A stretch of 64,000 bases of DNA from Amoebidium appalachense (Eukaryota > Ichthyosporea), in the NCBI GenBank assembly GCA_963693365.1, contig CAVNZM010000011.1:1178001-1242000 (forward strand). Direction: 5' to 3'. This document shows positions 63,775-64,000 of this stretch, in pieces. The position numbers were made by a program, and so were the translations under genes. The number at the start of each line of letters is the position of its first letter. Within the stretch, counting starts at the first letter, position 1. The notes beneath the pieces were generated by a model, which saw only the letters and a list, made by a program, of their open reading frames with translations, was not told where the DNA came from and ran no database searches.

Positions 63775-64000
63775 CTGCCGATGTTCACCCACACCCTCCA
63801 GCCACAGTGCTCGGAGCTCTGAGCAATATCAATCTGATAAGGTCTATGGCTTTCTAAAGCCTATTGGCCCCCTCTCATGTAACATTCTCCATATCCACTA
63901 CACCCAGAATAACCATTTCCCCCGCTTCTAACTTTTGCATCAATATTTTGACCACTTCAATGGTTTGCCACTGCTGTTGCCCCCCCCCCCCCCCCCCCCC
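63775..64000. other. Right edge: GH3 intron sequence
   Basis: Upstream (sense) of the first visible GH3 exon no further exon is recognisable; the last 20 bases are poly-C. Confidence 0.5.

Overview
The window is nuclear DNA of an intron-rich eukaryote. Every host gene I could resolve is split by GT-AG introns, or has canonical eukaryotic promoter and poly(A) signals. Exons are GC-rich and complex. Introns and spacers are saturated with (CA)n/(GT)n arrays, GA/CT tracts and very long poly-G/poly-C runs, often joined to poly-T or poly-A. The gene set (Dicer-like helicase, XPA, cytosolic HSP70, ovothiol-type methyltransferase, globin, GH3 xylosidase-like enzyme, chromodomain Ty3 element) suits a unicellular eukaryote, perhaps a unicellular relative of animals or another protist. 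I cannot name the lineage from sequence alone.

Layout from left to right: the 5' helicase half of a Dicer-like gene (minus, 819-5718, running off or fading at the left edge); a shared spacer; a complete five-exon XPA gene (plus, 6627-10453) with a recent tandem duplication across its zinc-finger exon; a spacer with a 52-bp tandem repeat; a two-exon cytosolic HSP70 (minus, 13441-16253) with TATA, CCAAT, HSE and CRE-like promoter sites; an 8.2-kb Ty3/gypsy chromovirus (18179-26424) with near-identical 610-bp LTRs, a gag/pol boundary made of one in-frame TAG, and two breaks in pol; a gene-poor stretch with a small TATA-driven gene (29675-29983); an eight-exon ovothiol-pathway-like methyltransferase with an N-terminal membrane anchor (32106-38811); a hAT-like element (41171-43756) carrying an AT-rich orphan ORF; a five-exon globin with a long phospho-motif tail (45930-50641); and 17 exons of a GH3 beta-xylosidase-like gene (minus, 53050-63774, 5' end beyond the right edge).

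Exon boundaries were set by requiring GT-AG sites, matching codon phase and continuity with the protein family. In all six multi-exon host genes, phases close with whole codons at every junction. The genes do not form an obvious pathway. Shared themes are stress and oxidation (HSP70, thiol-histidine methylation, globin, XPA) and element control (Dicer near a recent retroelement), but this is only juxtaposition.

The most unusual patterns are: introns that begin directly in (GT)n and/or end directly in (CA)nCAG; a short motif found six times, always inside introns and usually followed by a C-rich tract; a globin flanked by five copies of an R-R-x-S-x-A-like motif; and a retroelement with an MLV-like stop-codon gag/pol junction and strong ACGAA pentamer enrichment.
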